DNA of 64,000 bases, taken from the NCBI GenBank assembly GCA_039654915.1, contig CM077593.1:40704501-40768500 (forward strand). Reading direction: 5' to 3'. The notes under the pieces are model-generated. The model had not been told where the DNA came from. It was given only the letters and a program-made list of their open reading frames with translations, and did not search any database. This DNA is from Aquilaria yunnanensis (Eukaryota > Streptophyta > Magnoliopsida > Malvales > Thymelaeaceae). Every line of letters starts with the position of its first letter. The stretch's first letter is position 1. The translations under genes and the position numbers were made by a program. Positions 54,744-64,000 of the stretch are shown here, piece after piece.

Positions 54744-57211
54744 ATGTCTTCTCCAGTCCCACTTATGACTGTTAGACCCATTCTTGAAAGCTGGCTTCCT
54801 CTCGACTCTCACCTGTGCTGTACTACTTTGGAGAAAATGAAGAAGTGGGCAGCTAAGTTCTATCTCCCCTCTTACGCTATCACTAGGCTACCTACTCTAG
54901 GCCTATATAGTTACATGTATCATTCGGACGAGCTTACCATCTTTAGAGCCCAACTGAAGGCCAGACTTCGGTACCCTCCCCCAAAGATGGTTTGCGAGTT
55001 CTACCAATTTCATGGCATAGCTATGAACCAACTTCCCCCAAATTCCTATTCTTACTTCAACGCCTTCCTCTGCATGTGTGGGGTCTTTGGGATAGAGCCC
55101 TACTTCATCATCTTTATGTAGTATTACAAACTTCACCCCATCCTGAAGGACGGGTTTTACTTCTTGCTTCCTAGGTGATCCTGGAACAAGAAGTATACGT
55201 TCACCTTCGGGACAAAGGACAGTTAGTGGGGTTGGCAGAAGAAGTTTTTCTTTTTAAAGGTGGCCGAGGCATGGAAACACGTGCCGACTAGGTGGGCCTC
55301 AGGGACTCTGGATGCCGATTTAGTTTATCCCAGAAAGCTACTAACCCCTAAGTTAGAAGAGAAGTTTGAGGATTTCGACAGCTGCATTCGCGTTGTCACG
55401 GACTGGGACCCCGAGGTCCCTCCTCATTCCTTGTACCCCTTTCCCATCAAATGGAACTTCATGACCGAGGAGGTTCTTTGGGAGTTAGGGGTAATCAAGG
55501 AACATAAAATTGACCTAGACATGCCGAAGCTTGCCTTTGACGGGAAAAAGGCGTGGCTAATGATGCTCCTTCGGGGCGAACTCACATACGAAGGCTTTGC
55601 GGAGAGTAAGTTATCTTCCCAGGTTTCCTCATGCGTTTTCTTTTGTACTTACACTGATGTCCTTCTTTTTGCAAAGATGAGTGATCAATCAGCTACCTTC
55701 TACAAGTCCCTTTTCCTTGGGCAGGCTGAGAAGGAGGAGCAGCAAAGGAAGAAGGCTGCTCCAAAGAGGAAGAAAGGGCCTGGGGGACCATCTTTGACCC
55801 CGAGGTCTAACAAGGCCAAGGAAGATCCTCTCCTTCCCCTCCCGAGGATGTCGTGGGGGTGCAGGACCAGTCCTCTGTTCGCACTGACCCACCTTCGGAA
55901 CCGGTTACCCGCTCAACTCTGTTGAGTTCCGACATTGTGGCGGAGACCTTGGAGACTCCGGTTAGGGATATTTCTGCCGAGGAGCTCGAAGAATGCCGCA
56001 GGAGTAAAGGCATGCAAATCCCAACTAAAGTTCAGGAGGTCGAGGACTCCGAGGAAGACATCACCGAGGTTCCACTAGGTTTTCCCCTTAGCCATTTTTC
56101 TCTGAGTTTGGGAATTTTTGGCATTTTAGACCTTATAGACGAATGGCTGAGGGACAATGTACTAATGGAACTTCGTCGTGATTTTGCAGAGGAGCAAGCA
56201 CCAGCTCCATGGTTGGTGGAGCATGCTCGGAAGAAGGGCCTTCGGGACACTCACATCCCAAAGGATAAGGTGCTGAGGGAGCCTTTTTGGACTTTCATGG
56301 AGGACATGAACTTGTTCTCCGAGGATAGCCAAAAAATGGCTCCTCAGATGGCGAAGGGCGTCCTTACCAACGCCACTTTTCAGTCCCTCACGGTTGAGTG
56401 CCCGAATGAGGAGGTCCTCATTGTGAAGATGAGTGAACACGCTACCCAAGTATCATTCAAACCTTTTATCCTTTCACCAAATTTTTTCTAAGTGTTTGCT
56501 TTGCTTAACAAAACTCACCGAGTGTCCTTCCTTTTATAGCTCTTGGCATACAGTAGATACTTCAGAGCATGGGCAGCGAAACAGTCTTCGGTCCGATCTC
56601 AGACCAAAGAGTCCTTGGAGAGGGCCAAGGCATTCTGTGCCTGCTCAGTCATTAAGTACGGCGAGCTTAATAAGATAGCCAAAGAGGAGCTGGCTATTCT
56701 TTGGGATGAGCTTTTGAAGAGCCAGGGGGAGCTGGTTCAGGACTTTATGATGAAGATATCAGACCTCGGCTCGAAGGTCATCGCTCTGACTTCGGCCAAT
56801 GAGGCCTATCGGAAGGAGAAGGAGGACGACGCCTCAAACCTCACCAAGGCCCTTACTCTCAACGCCGACCTTTAAGCCGAGGTCGACAAACTGAAGAAGG
56901 AGAAGAAGAAGATAAAGAAGCTGGAGAAGGAGGTTGTGGATCTCACGAATGAGCTGGAGGACTTGAGTGTCGAGAAGGACAAATCCGATCAGGCAACCAA
57001 GTCCTCTTATCAGGACGGTTTTTGTTTGGCTCGCCATCAAATTCTGTCCAAGTATCTCGACCTTGACCTCTCCTTTTTGGCGGCCCTGGACATCCCTGAA
57101 GGGCCATGCTAGGGATGGTCGCGGACTGAGTTCCTTAACCTCTCGGCTGCTCCGCCTTCGGCACCCAAAGGTGCCCCCAAAGCCCTGGTCGATGTTCGGG
57201 ACCTTGAATAG
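54744..57211 (+). pseudogene. R4 antisense gene: gypsy-type domain plus coiled coil
   Basis: The start MSSPVPLMTVRPILESWLP is in frame with FYQFHGIAMNQLPPNSYSYF. Stops interrupt exon 1 at 55119, near 55176 and near 55227. Introns: about 55616-55676 (acceptor shifted or damaged), 56079-56189 (111 bp, as in R5) and 56450-56539 (90 bp). Exon 3 carries KKGLRDTHIPKDK and EPFWTFMEDMNLFSEDSQKM. The final exon is a heptad-rich coiled coil (ELNKIAKEELAILWDELL and KKIKKLEKEVVDLTNELEDL) with stops near 56873 and 57110, ending DVRDLE at 57211. The gene lies tail-to-tail with pol, so both transcripts could overlap in the 57212-57956 spacer. Confidence 0.83.
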
Positions 57212-57956
57212 GCTTTCTTCTTTTTCCTCTCTTCCTTGTAATTTGCTCCCCCTGTACTTTGTAATGAAAATTTTTAATGGAACTCATTTTTCTTCCAACA
57301 ATCTGGTCAAGTCCCCATTTCTCCTTACTAAAGCATCTTCGGTCGACATTTTTCGGGAAAATGTATGGCTTTATAGATGCACCTTTGGTTAACACCTATA
57401 CTCGGGTGGCCACCTTCGACATATACTAAACCATTTTTTCCTTGAAAGAATTTTTCTAAGTATGCATGCTCACTTACGCGTTTTAGAAAGTGATTATCTT
57501 CGGTTTTCCACCTTCAGTGTCGACCGCATTCAGTGTCGACCGCATTTGGTTGTCCCAAACGGGGGGCAACCGTGTTCAGCGATGGAAACCATCACTTTTT
57601 ATGCACAACTTTTTTCTTGAAATTTCTTCTAAGTGTGCAAATGCGCTTAGGTACTCTTAGGAGACGACCATCTTCGGTCATCATCCATTGGAGGCGACCA
57701 TGTTCGGTTGTGCCTTTTCGGCACAACTCGACTTTTTTGTGAAGTAGTTAAGTGCCTCTTTTACTGACCATGCTCGGTTTCCCTCCCTCGGAGGTGAACC
57801 TATTTCACTTTTTCCTTCGGAGGCTAGCATGTTCGGTCGATACGCCTTTGGTAAAAATGCTTAGTTTTGTCCACAAGCATTTTCGGTAAGAACCTTATTG
57901 ATGTTTGGTCAATCACTCTTGGTGAGAATTGTATAGATTCTTCTCTAGAAAAATTC
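57212..57956. repeat. R4 spacer between convergent genes with short CATCTTCGGTC-like repeats
   Basis: Repeated motifs such as CAGTGTCGACCGCATT (two adjacent copies near 57526-57550) and GACCAT-TTCGGT variants (57660-57850). No gene. Confidence 0.6.
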
Positions 57957-60900
57957 CTAAGTATAGAATTTTTTCAAAGAGTCTGAATGCCATGTATTTT
58001 TCAATTCCCCACCTTCAGTGTCCCCGAGCTTGTAGACTCCTGGCCAAAGTTCATCAAGGACCAAATAAGGCTCATCCCAGTTCACCCGAAGTACCCCATG
58101 AGAAAATCTTCAGGGCTCGATTTCGGCTTTTCGAAGGACGAGGTCCCCTTTTTTGATCCCTTTTCATTTGACATGCAAGTTGGTAGCAACAACTACTCTC
58201 TGTTAAAAAGCCTTTCTCCTGAGTTCAGCCATTTCTCCGTGTTCGTCAACGACATCCAACTTGGTTCTCAGACCGAGATTATTCCTTCTTCGTTGAACAC
58301 TTGTATCCTCATTGATGGGTGTAAGACTTCGACTGGGATGATGGCCTTCGTGCCGAAGACGAGTGAAAAAGGTGTCTGACCTGTGGCTCTTCGAGGAGTT
58401 GTACAATAACTCCATAGCACACTTGGGAGCTCCCCTACCCATTTTCCCTTAGCTTCCTGTAGCCTTTTCTTCAGGCCATCTTTTATTGTCTTGTTGGACA
58501 CTTCAACTTGCCTATTGCTCTGAGGGTGGGCCACTGGGGTGAAGTGCAATTTTATGCAGAGGTTAGCTGTAAATTCCTGGAACCCTCTGTCAGTGAATTG
58601 GGTACCGTTATCGGCTACTATCACCCTTGGCACGCCAAATCTGCATATGATGTTCTTCCAGACGAATCTTTGCATGTCCTTCGCCAAGATTGCTATTAAA
58701 GGCTCAGCCTCAATCCACTTGGTGAAGTAGTCTACCGTGACTATGCAAAACTTCACTCCTCCAGGAGCTGTTGGGAAAAGTCTAATGAGGTCAATACCCC
58801 ATACAGCGAAGGGACAAGGGTAGTTTGCCAAAGTTATCTTCTCTGAGGGTATCCTTTGGATGTTAGCATGTCTCTGGCAATTGTTACATTTCTGGACAAA
58901 TTGCCTCTTGTCCTTCCTTAGGGTAGGCCAGAATTATCCTTGGCGAAGTAGTACCTCGGCGAGGGCGTCTGTTCCTATGTGGGAACTACAAGCCCCCTCA
59001 TGGACTTCCTCGAGGATCGTCTGGACATCCTCTTCGCTAACACACCTTTGCAACGGACTTGCATACCCTTGTTGGTACACTCGTCTCTGATTAGGAAGTA
59101 TCTTGCCGAGCACTTTCGCACTTTCACAGCTTCTAGGGAAGTTCTGAAGTTGTGAGATATTTCTTTATTGGGTCTTTCCATCCTATCCCTGAGGTTGCTA
59201 TGCACATGAGTGCTACGCTTAGTTGATGAAGCAATTCGGTGGATTCCTTTGATTTGGCCAAGGTATTTGCCTCCATATTTTCTTTCTGAGGTATATTTTC
59301 TATTTGCACCTTGTCGAATTCTTGTATAAGCTTTTTGGTGAGGTCGTGGTACTTTGCCAAAATTTGGGTCTTTCGCACCAAAGTCCCCTGCCATTTGTCG
59401 GACCACTAGTTGTGAATCACTGTGGGCCTTTAGATTCCTCACACCAACTTTTCTTGCCAGCCGTAAGCTTGTTATAAGGGCCTCATATTCGGTGACATTG
59501 TTAATGACCTTAAATCCGAATTTGATGGCTTTTGTGGCTTCCATGCCTTCGGCCCATGAAGGACTACTCCAGCTCTTTGGTGCTCGAAACCGGAGGCTCC
59601 ATCAACAAAGAGTGTCTGCTCAGGTTCATTTTTTCTGAAATCTTTGGGAGTATCTTCGATTTTTGGGACCTCCGCAATGAAGTCTGCCAGTGCTTAGGCT
59701 TTTATCGGCCTTCTCGGCTGGTAGGTGATGTCATATTCACCGAGCTCAATGTACCACTTTGATAGCCTTCCTGAATGATCTGCCTTCCCCATGACATCCC
59801 GAAGAGGTAGGTTACTTTGGACAACAATAGGATGTCCTTGGAAGTAAGGTCAGAGCCTTCTACTTGCCAGTACTAAGGCATAGATTGCCTTTTGTAGCAG
59901 AGGGTACCTAACTTCGGCACCATGTAGGGACTTACTCACATAGTACACTGGCCATTGTTTTCCTTCTTCTTCCTTTACAAGGACCGAACTTATAACCTTA
60001 TCAGTGACGGCGAGGTAGAGGATGAGGGTTTCTCCTTCCCAAGGCTACCAAAGTGTCGGCAAATGGGTTAGGTAGCTTTTGAGCTCTTCCCAAGACTTTT
60101 GGAAATCTTCGTTCCAAGGGTGCCCCTCTTTTCTGAAGTTACCCTCTTTTTTTGTTGCTTTGGTGAGCACTTTACAGAACGGCCTGCACCGATCCCCGTA
60201 TCTGGAGATGGATCTGCTAAGGGAAGTGGTTCTCCTAGTGAGCCTTTATATGTCCTTGATTGTTGTGGGAGTTCAGAATTCTAGTAGGGCTTTAACCTTT
60301 TTAGGGTTGGCATCGATACCTCTTTCCGACACCATGAATCCGAGGAACTTGCCCGCATTCACCCCGAACACGCACTTCTCTGGGTTGAGACGGAGTCTGA
60401 ATTCCCGAAGTTGATGGAATGTTTCCTTTAAGTCTAAGATATGATTACTAGGTAGTTTGCACTTAACTATCATATCGTTGACGTATATTTCCATATTCCT
60501 CCTGATTTGGGAGCCAAACGCCCTGTTCATCAGTCTCTGGTAAGTGGCCCCTGCATTCTTAAACCCGAAGGGCATTCTGACGTAGCAGTAGGTACCGACC
60601 TCGGTGATGAAGGCAGTTTTTTCCTCATCTTCGGGATCCATCCTAATTTGGTGGTACCCACTGAAGGCGTTGAGGAAGCTGAGTAGACCATACTCGGCCA
60701 TTGAGTTTACCAATTGATCTATTGGTGGCAAAGGATATGAGTCTTTAGGGCAGGCATTGTTTACGTTTTGGAAGTCATTGCACATTCGGAGTTTGTCACT
60801 CCCTTCTTTTGTGGCGACAACCACATTGCTAAGCCACTCGGGGTACTAAACTTCTCTTATTACACCCGCTTCTATCAGCCGTTGGACTTCAGTTTTAACG

Positions 60901-61247
60901 AAGTTGTTCTTATGCGCTAAGAGGCTATACTTTTTTTGTCGAACAAGCTTTGCCTCCGGACGCACTTTAAGGCTATGCTGAATTATGTGAGGGTCTACCC
61001 TAGGCATGTCCTTCGAAGAGTAGGCAAACAGATCTTTATTCATTAACAGAAAAGATACAAGCTTTTCCTTGTTACCTTCGACCAGTTGTTTCCCCATTCA
61101 GGTACTTCGGCCTGGGACAAGTTCTACATCTTCTGTTTCTATTTTTTCAAGCTCTCCTGTTTCTTCCCCCCTTGCCTTTTCCCCTGAAGTCTGTGCATGG
61201 ATCTTCATCGGCTATGCCTTGCCTTGGTGAAGACCTTCCACACTTCG
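57957..61247 (-). pseudogene. R4 pol (RT-RNase H-integrase), broken
   Basis: RT: LRMCNDFQNVNNACPKDSYP, then SFLNAFSGYHQIRM and YVND, where the family has Asp in both catalytic positions (SFLDAFSG and YVDD), so it should be inactive. The second RNase H keeps INNVTEYEALITSLRLARK and HSDSQLVVRQ across a frameshift (59544-59133). Integrase (58831-58268) keeps WGIDLIR, VADNGTQF and QVEVSNKT. The C-terminus ends at a TAG at 57957-57959, equivalent to R1. Stops and at least two frameshifts are present. Confidence 0.87.
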
Positions 61248-61249
61248 AA

Positions 61250-63085
61250 CTAATCTATGAATATCTCAGCGTCCTCGTCCTTTGTTGCAAAGATGACGGT
61301 CAAGTACTTCACATCTGGACGGATGTCTAGATTCCCCTGCGTCTGTCCTCCAAGGATGGCATTGAATGATGAAGGGACATCTATGACGATGAACCTTGTC
61401 ATTGTGGAAGTGAAGAGCTCTATCCTGCTCTGAACCGAAGTTCCTTTCAACATTAGAGGTAGGTCGATCCACCCAAGGACAGGGAGCTCAGATGGTCCTA
61501 GCTTGTTCGTTGGGTTACCGTACTCCATCATGGAGACTTCTCGTATCTTTTTCTTCCTTTCTGATGAGGGTATTCCTATGGTGATCATTTGGATCACTCC
61601 TACAGGTGGTGGTGGATTCTTCCTTGGACTTAGGTTCCGACGTTGGTCGGAATCGTAGCCCTCATCTTCCTTCCTTTCCTCTTCCCTCTTCCCCTTGGGG
61701 GAGGGCATCCGCAGGTACCGCTGAAGTTGACCCTGCTTGATTAGAGACTCGATGTCCTTCCTCAGCTGGAAGCAATCCTCAGTGTCATGCCCATGGTCCC
61801 AATGGAACTGGCAAAACTTCTTCATATTTTTCTTGTTTTCCAAGGTCACGGCCTTCGGGCGTTTGATCGTAGCCCCCTGCCTTTCCAAGGCCATCAATAT
61901 GTTTGTTCTTGTGATGTTGAGGGGAATGAAGGTCATCGGCTTCTTGCCTTTTTTCCTCCGTGGTCTCCCTCCAACCTCGGCAGGATACCGAGGCTGGTGG
62001 ATTGGTCCTTCAGTTCGAATGTGATCAGATTTTGGCCTTCTTATCCGGAGCTCCTCAGCTATCATGTGCTGCTCCGCCCTTCGGTAGAATTCTCCGAGGG
62101 AGTCCAGGGGATCTTTGGAGAACTCATAGAAAAGCTGTGAGTCTCTCTGAAGTCCCCTAATCATTGCGAGGATACGGATCTTGGGCCGGAAGTCCAGGAC
62201 ACTTAGGACTTCCTGATTAAACCTCTTGACATAGTCACGAATAGTTTCCCCATTCCTCTATGCTATGTCGAACATCTGGACGGGCATCTTTGCCGTCGGT
62301 CTGCTTCTAATGAACTGCTGAATGAAGGCAGTGGACAACTCCTGGAAACCCATTATCGTTCCAGAGGCCAAGGAGTTATACCATGCTGTTGCCGGTCTAG
62401 AGAGGGTGACCTCAAAGCATTTGCAGAGGGTGGCATCATCAGCACCATGTAGCACCATGCTACGTCTATACTTCGTGAGGTGGGCTTGGGGATTGCTACG
62501 ACCATCGTATGTCTCCAAATGCGGTACTCGAAAGTCGCTTAGCATAGGTGCCTCGATTACCGCACGGACGAAGGGTGACTCTTTTCCGGTGAAGGTCTCC
62601 GACAACCTTGACTAGATGGGCTTTTGAGAAATCTGCCTCTCTACGTTTTCCAAACATTCCAGGATCTTCTCCATGAGGGCGGTAGTACTGTTTTCTTCTC
62701 GTTGCTTGGTGAATTCCGGCAACGAAGAGCGACGTCTCCTTTTTGGGGAGTAACTTCGTTGGCGTGGGGATTGTGACCTCTCATCTGGTGATGACCTCCA
62801 CCAACGGGAAGTTTTTGGTACTTTTGACCCCATATCTCCAGCACGATGACCTCTAGGGGGTACGTCCTCTGTTGAGGACTCGTCGTTGAAGTCACCACTT
62901 CCTGAACTCCGGTGAGTAGACTTTGGACTTCTCTCCCGGCGGGTAACTGGTGAAGCAGCCCTTCGGCCTGAAGGTGGTTGTGACCACCTTTGGTCAAGCT
63001 GTTGTGTCATCTCAGCCATAATAGAGCGCTGAAAGTCACACAGGAAGCTCATCATGACTATCAGAGGACGTTCGTCCTCAGGCAA
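61250..63085 (-). pseudogene. R4 gag-protease frame with internal stops
   Basis: One frame runs from Met at 63085 to a stop at 61250, interrupted at 62612-62614 and near 62256. An Arg/Ser-rich N-terminus (SPKRRRRSSLPEF) is followed by the gag core (DGRSNPQAHLTKYRRSMVLH, TAWYNSLASGTI, VKRFNQEVLSV) and FCQFHWDHGHDTEDC, the zinc-knuckle-like site of this lineage. The tail FIVIDVPSSFNAILGGQTQG is the end of the protease domain, but no D-S/T-G active site is visible, so that part is deleted. The last stop replaces an Arg codon of R1, so gag and pol were one continuous frame. Confidence 0.85.
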
Positions 63086-63200
63086 AGAAGTCCCTACGGT
63101 GGGTTGTTCGATCGCCGGCTGAGTTTCCAGCGTGAACGAGGACTACGGGAGTCCTTTGTCCTTAGAACGTCGGGTCTCAATGACGGCGACTTGGGGGTGA

Positions 63201-63219
63201 GTTTCCACAGACGGCGCCA
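63201..63219 (-). other. R4 primer binding site
   Basis: Minus strand TGGCGCCGTCTGTGGAAAC starts two bases after the LTR end GGGCATCA. The first nine bases pair with a tRNA ending ACGGCGCCA, such as plant tRNA-Asp; the match beyond that is poor. Confidence 0.78.
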
Positions 63220-63221
63220 AA

Positions 63222-64000
63222 TGATGCCCATTGACATCCTCATTGAATGACATGCTGGACTGGAGTTGGGACTTCCGGTGTGAAGGCGCCTGAAATACTC
63301 AAAAGAACAAGGGTTAGGAGCTCCCCGGAGTGTGTTTCCGAGGGAGGAGCCTCCGACGCCCAAGTCAGTATTTGGCAAGTAAGGAGTAGAGAGTAGAGAG
63401 TAAAAGAGTAGAGAGTTCTCTATCTTACCAAGGTTACTCCCAGGTATTTATAGGAGGGCGTAGGGAGGAGGCCGTTTGACACAGCCCACTCAGATCATGA
63501 CACGTGTATGGTCGGATGTAGTCTGTACCTTCGAAGATAGGTATCTCCAGCTGGTCATAGGTTGCTCTGGCCTGAGGTCAGGGCCATGTAGGAGTTTTGT
63601 GTCAAGGGCGTGTGCGAGGTCTCTGAGTCAGAGGCTCTTTAACCGTTTTTGTCGTATCCCCGCAAGACCTCTTCGAGGAGCTAGACCCCTTCGGAGCTTG
63701 AGACTTCTTCGGGGGAGTAGGACCCTGCGGACTGACGTTACCTCTAAGGAGCGGTAAAAGCGATCCCTCGGGAGATAGGGGCGCCTTTGGGAAAATTTTT
63801 CCTTTCCGAGGTCGGGAGTATATGCTTTACCCGAGGTCGGTCCAATCATATTTCGAAGGTGGTTGTTGACTGCAGAGGTCAGGGCTATGTCCCCACCGAG
63901 GGTGGTTTCTAACTATGTGATATGGGGATCTTGGAGGCATGGGCCCCTCGGTCATAGGATGGTGCTTATTCCGAGGATGGTGAGGACCCCTTAATTACCA
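63222..64000 (-). repeat. R4 5' LTR, partial
   Basis: Begins on plus TGATGCCCATTGACATCC and matches the 3' LTR at 53143 with scattered differences. It continues past the window end. Box TATTTATAGGAGGG at about 63446-63459. Confidence 0.9.

Larger units (their letters stand above)
53143..64000 (-). mobile_element. R4: nearly full-length Retand/Tat gypsy element (5' LTR cut by window end)
   Basis: Order in element sense: 5' LTR from beyond 64000 to 63222, primer site (63219-63201), gag-protease frame (63085-61250), pol (61247-57957), antisense gene on plus (54744-57211), polypurine tract (54015-54004), 3' LTR (54001-53143). It is the most complete Retand copy here and serves as reference for the others. 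Stops and frameshifts mean it is not autonomous. Confidence 0.9.

Overview
The window looks like nuclear DNA of a flowering plant from a repeat-rich region. It holds nested LTR retrotransposons, MITE-like pieces, a LINE remnant and simple repeats. I see no ordinary intron-containing host gene, no rRNA or tRNA gene, and no bacterial gene organisation. I cannot name the species.

Positions 1-16236 are most of one very large Ty3/gypsy element of Ogre/Tat type on the minus strand, called E1 here. Its 5' LTR is 13388-16236. Its 3' LTR enters the window at 1-1929 and continues off the left edge. It has a tRNA-Arg-type primer binding site (13368-13384), an intact gag-like ORF (11012-12517) and a polypurine tract (1930-1944), but no recognisable pol. 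The place of pol is taken by cargo on the same strand: an intronless LOG-family cytokinin-activating enzyme gene (4621-5250) and three tandem genes for a roughly 182-residue basic, four-cysteine protein (5846-6409 broken by one stop, 6611-7159, 7449-7997). That protein resembles the cysteine-rich nucleic-acid-binding proteins of carlaviruses and relatives. LOG and two of the three tandem genes share a TATA-box cassette. An 87-bp tandem array lies just upstream of LOG, and about 28 copies of a 73-bp hairpin-bearing repeat lie next to the 3' LTR. This E1 cargo is the most unusual content of the window.

Positions 16237-22295 are a mosaic: an LTR fragment into which E1 jumped, an inverted LTR, and long LTR-like DNA with a degenerate repeat of about 145 bp. 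A textbook solo LTR (21031-21897, target duplication CTTGT) sits inside it.

Positions 22296-47144 and 53143-64000 contain five copies or parts of Retand/Tat-type gypsy elements, called R1, R2, R3, R5 and R4. R1 (22296-29980) keeps nearly all of pol in one frame with three stops. R2 (29981-37352) is badly decayed. R3 (37353-41722) and R5 (42360-46277) are truncated. R4 (53143 to the window end, minus strand) runs from LTR to LTR but has stops, frameshifts and lost reverse-transcriptase aspartates. All five carry, antisense to pol, a gene of the 'putative gypsy type transposon' class followed by a coiled-coil region. This gene has its own TATA box and introns at conserved places.

Positions 47145-53142 are AT-rich low-copy-looking DNA with a TCGGGT-rich tract, a fold-back MITE-like element, a LINE RNase H remnant, a second MITE candidate and an LTR fragment. 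The rest of that block holds nothing I can identify.
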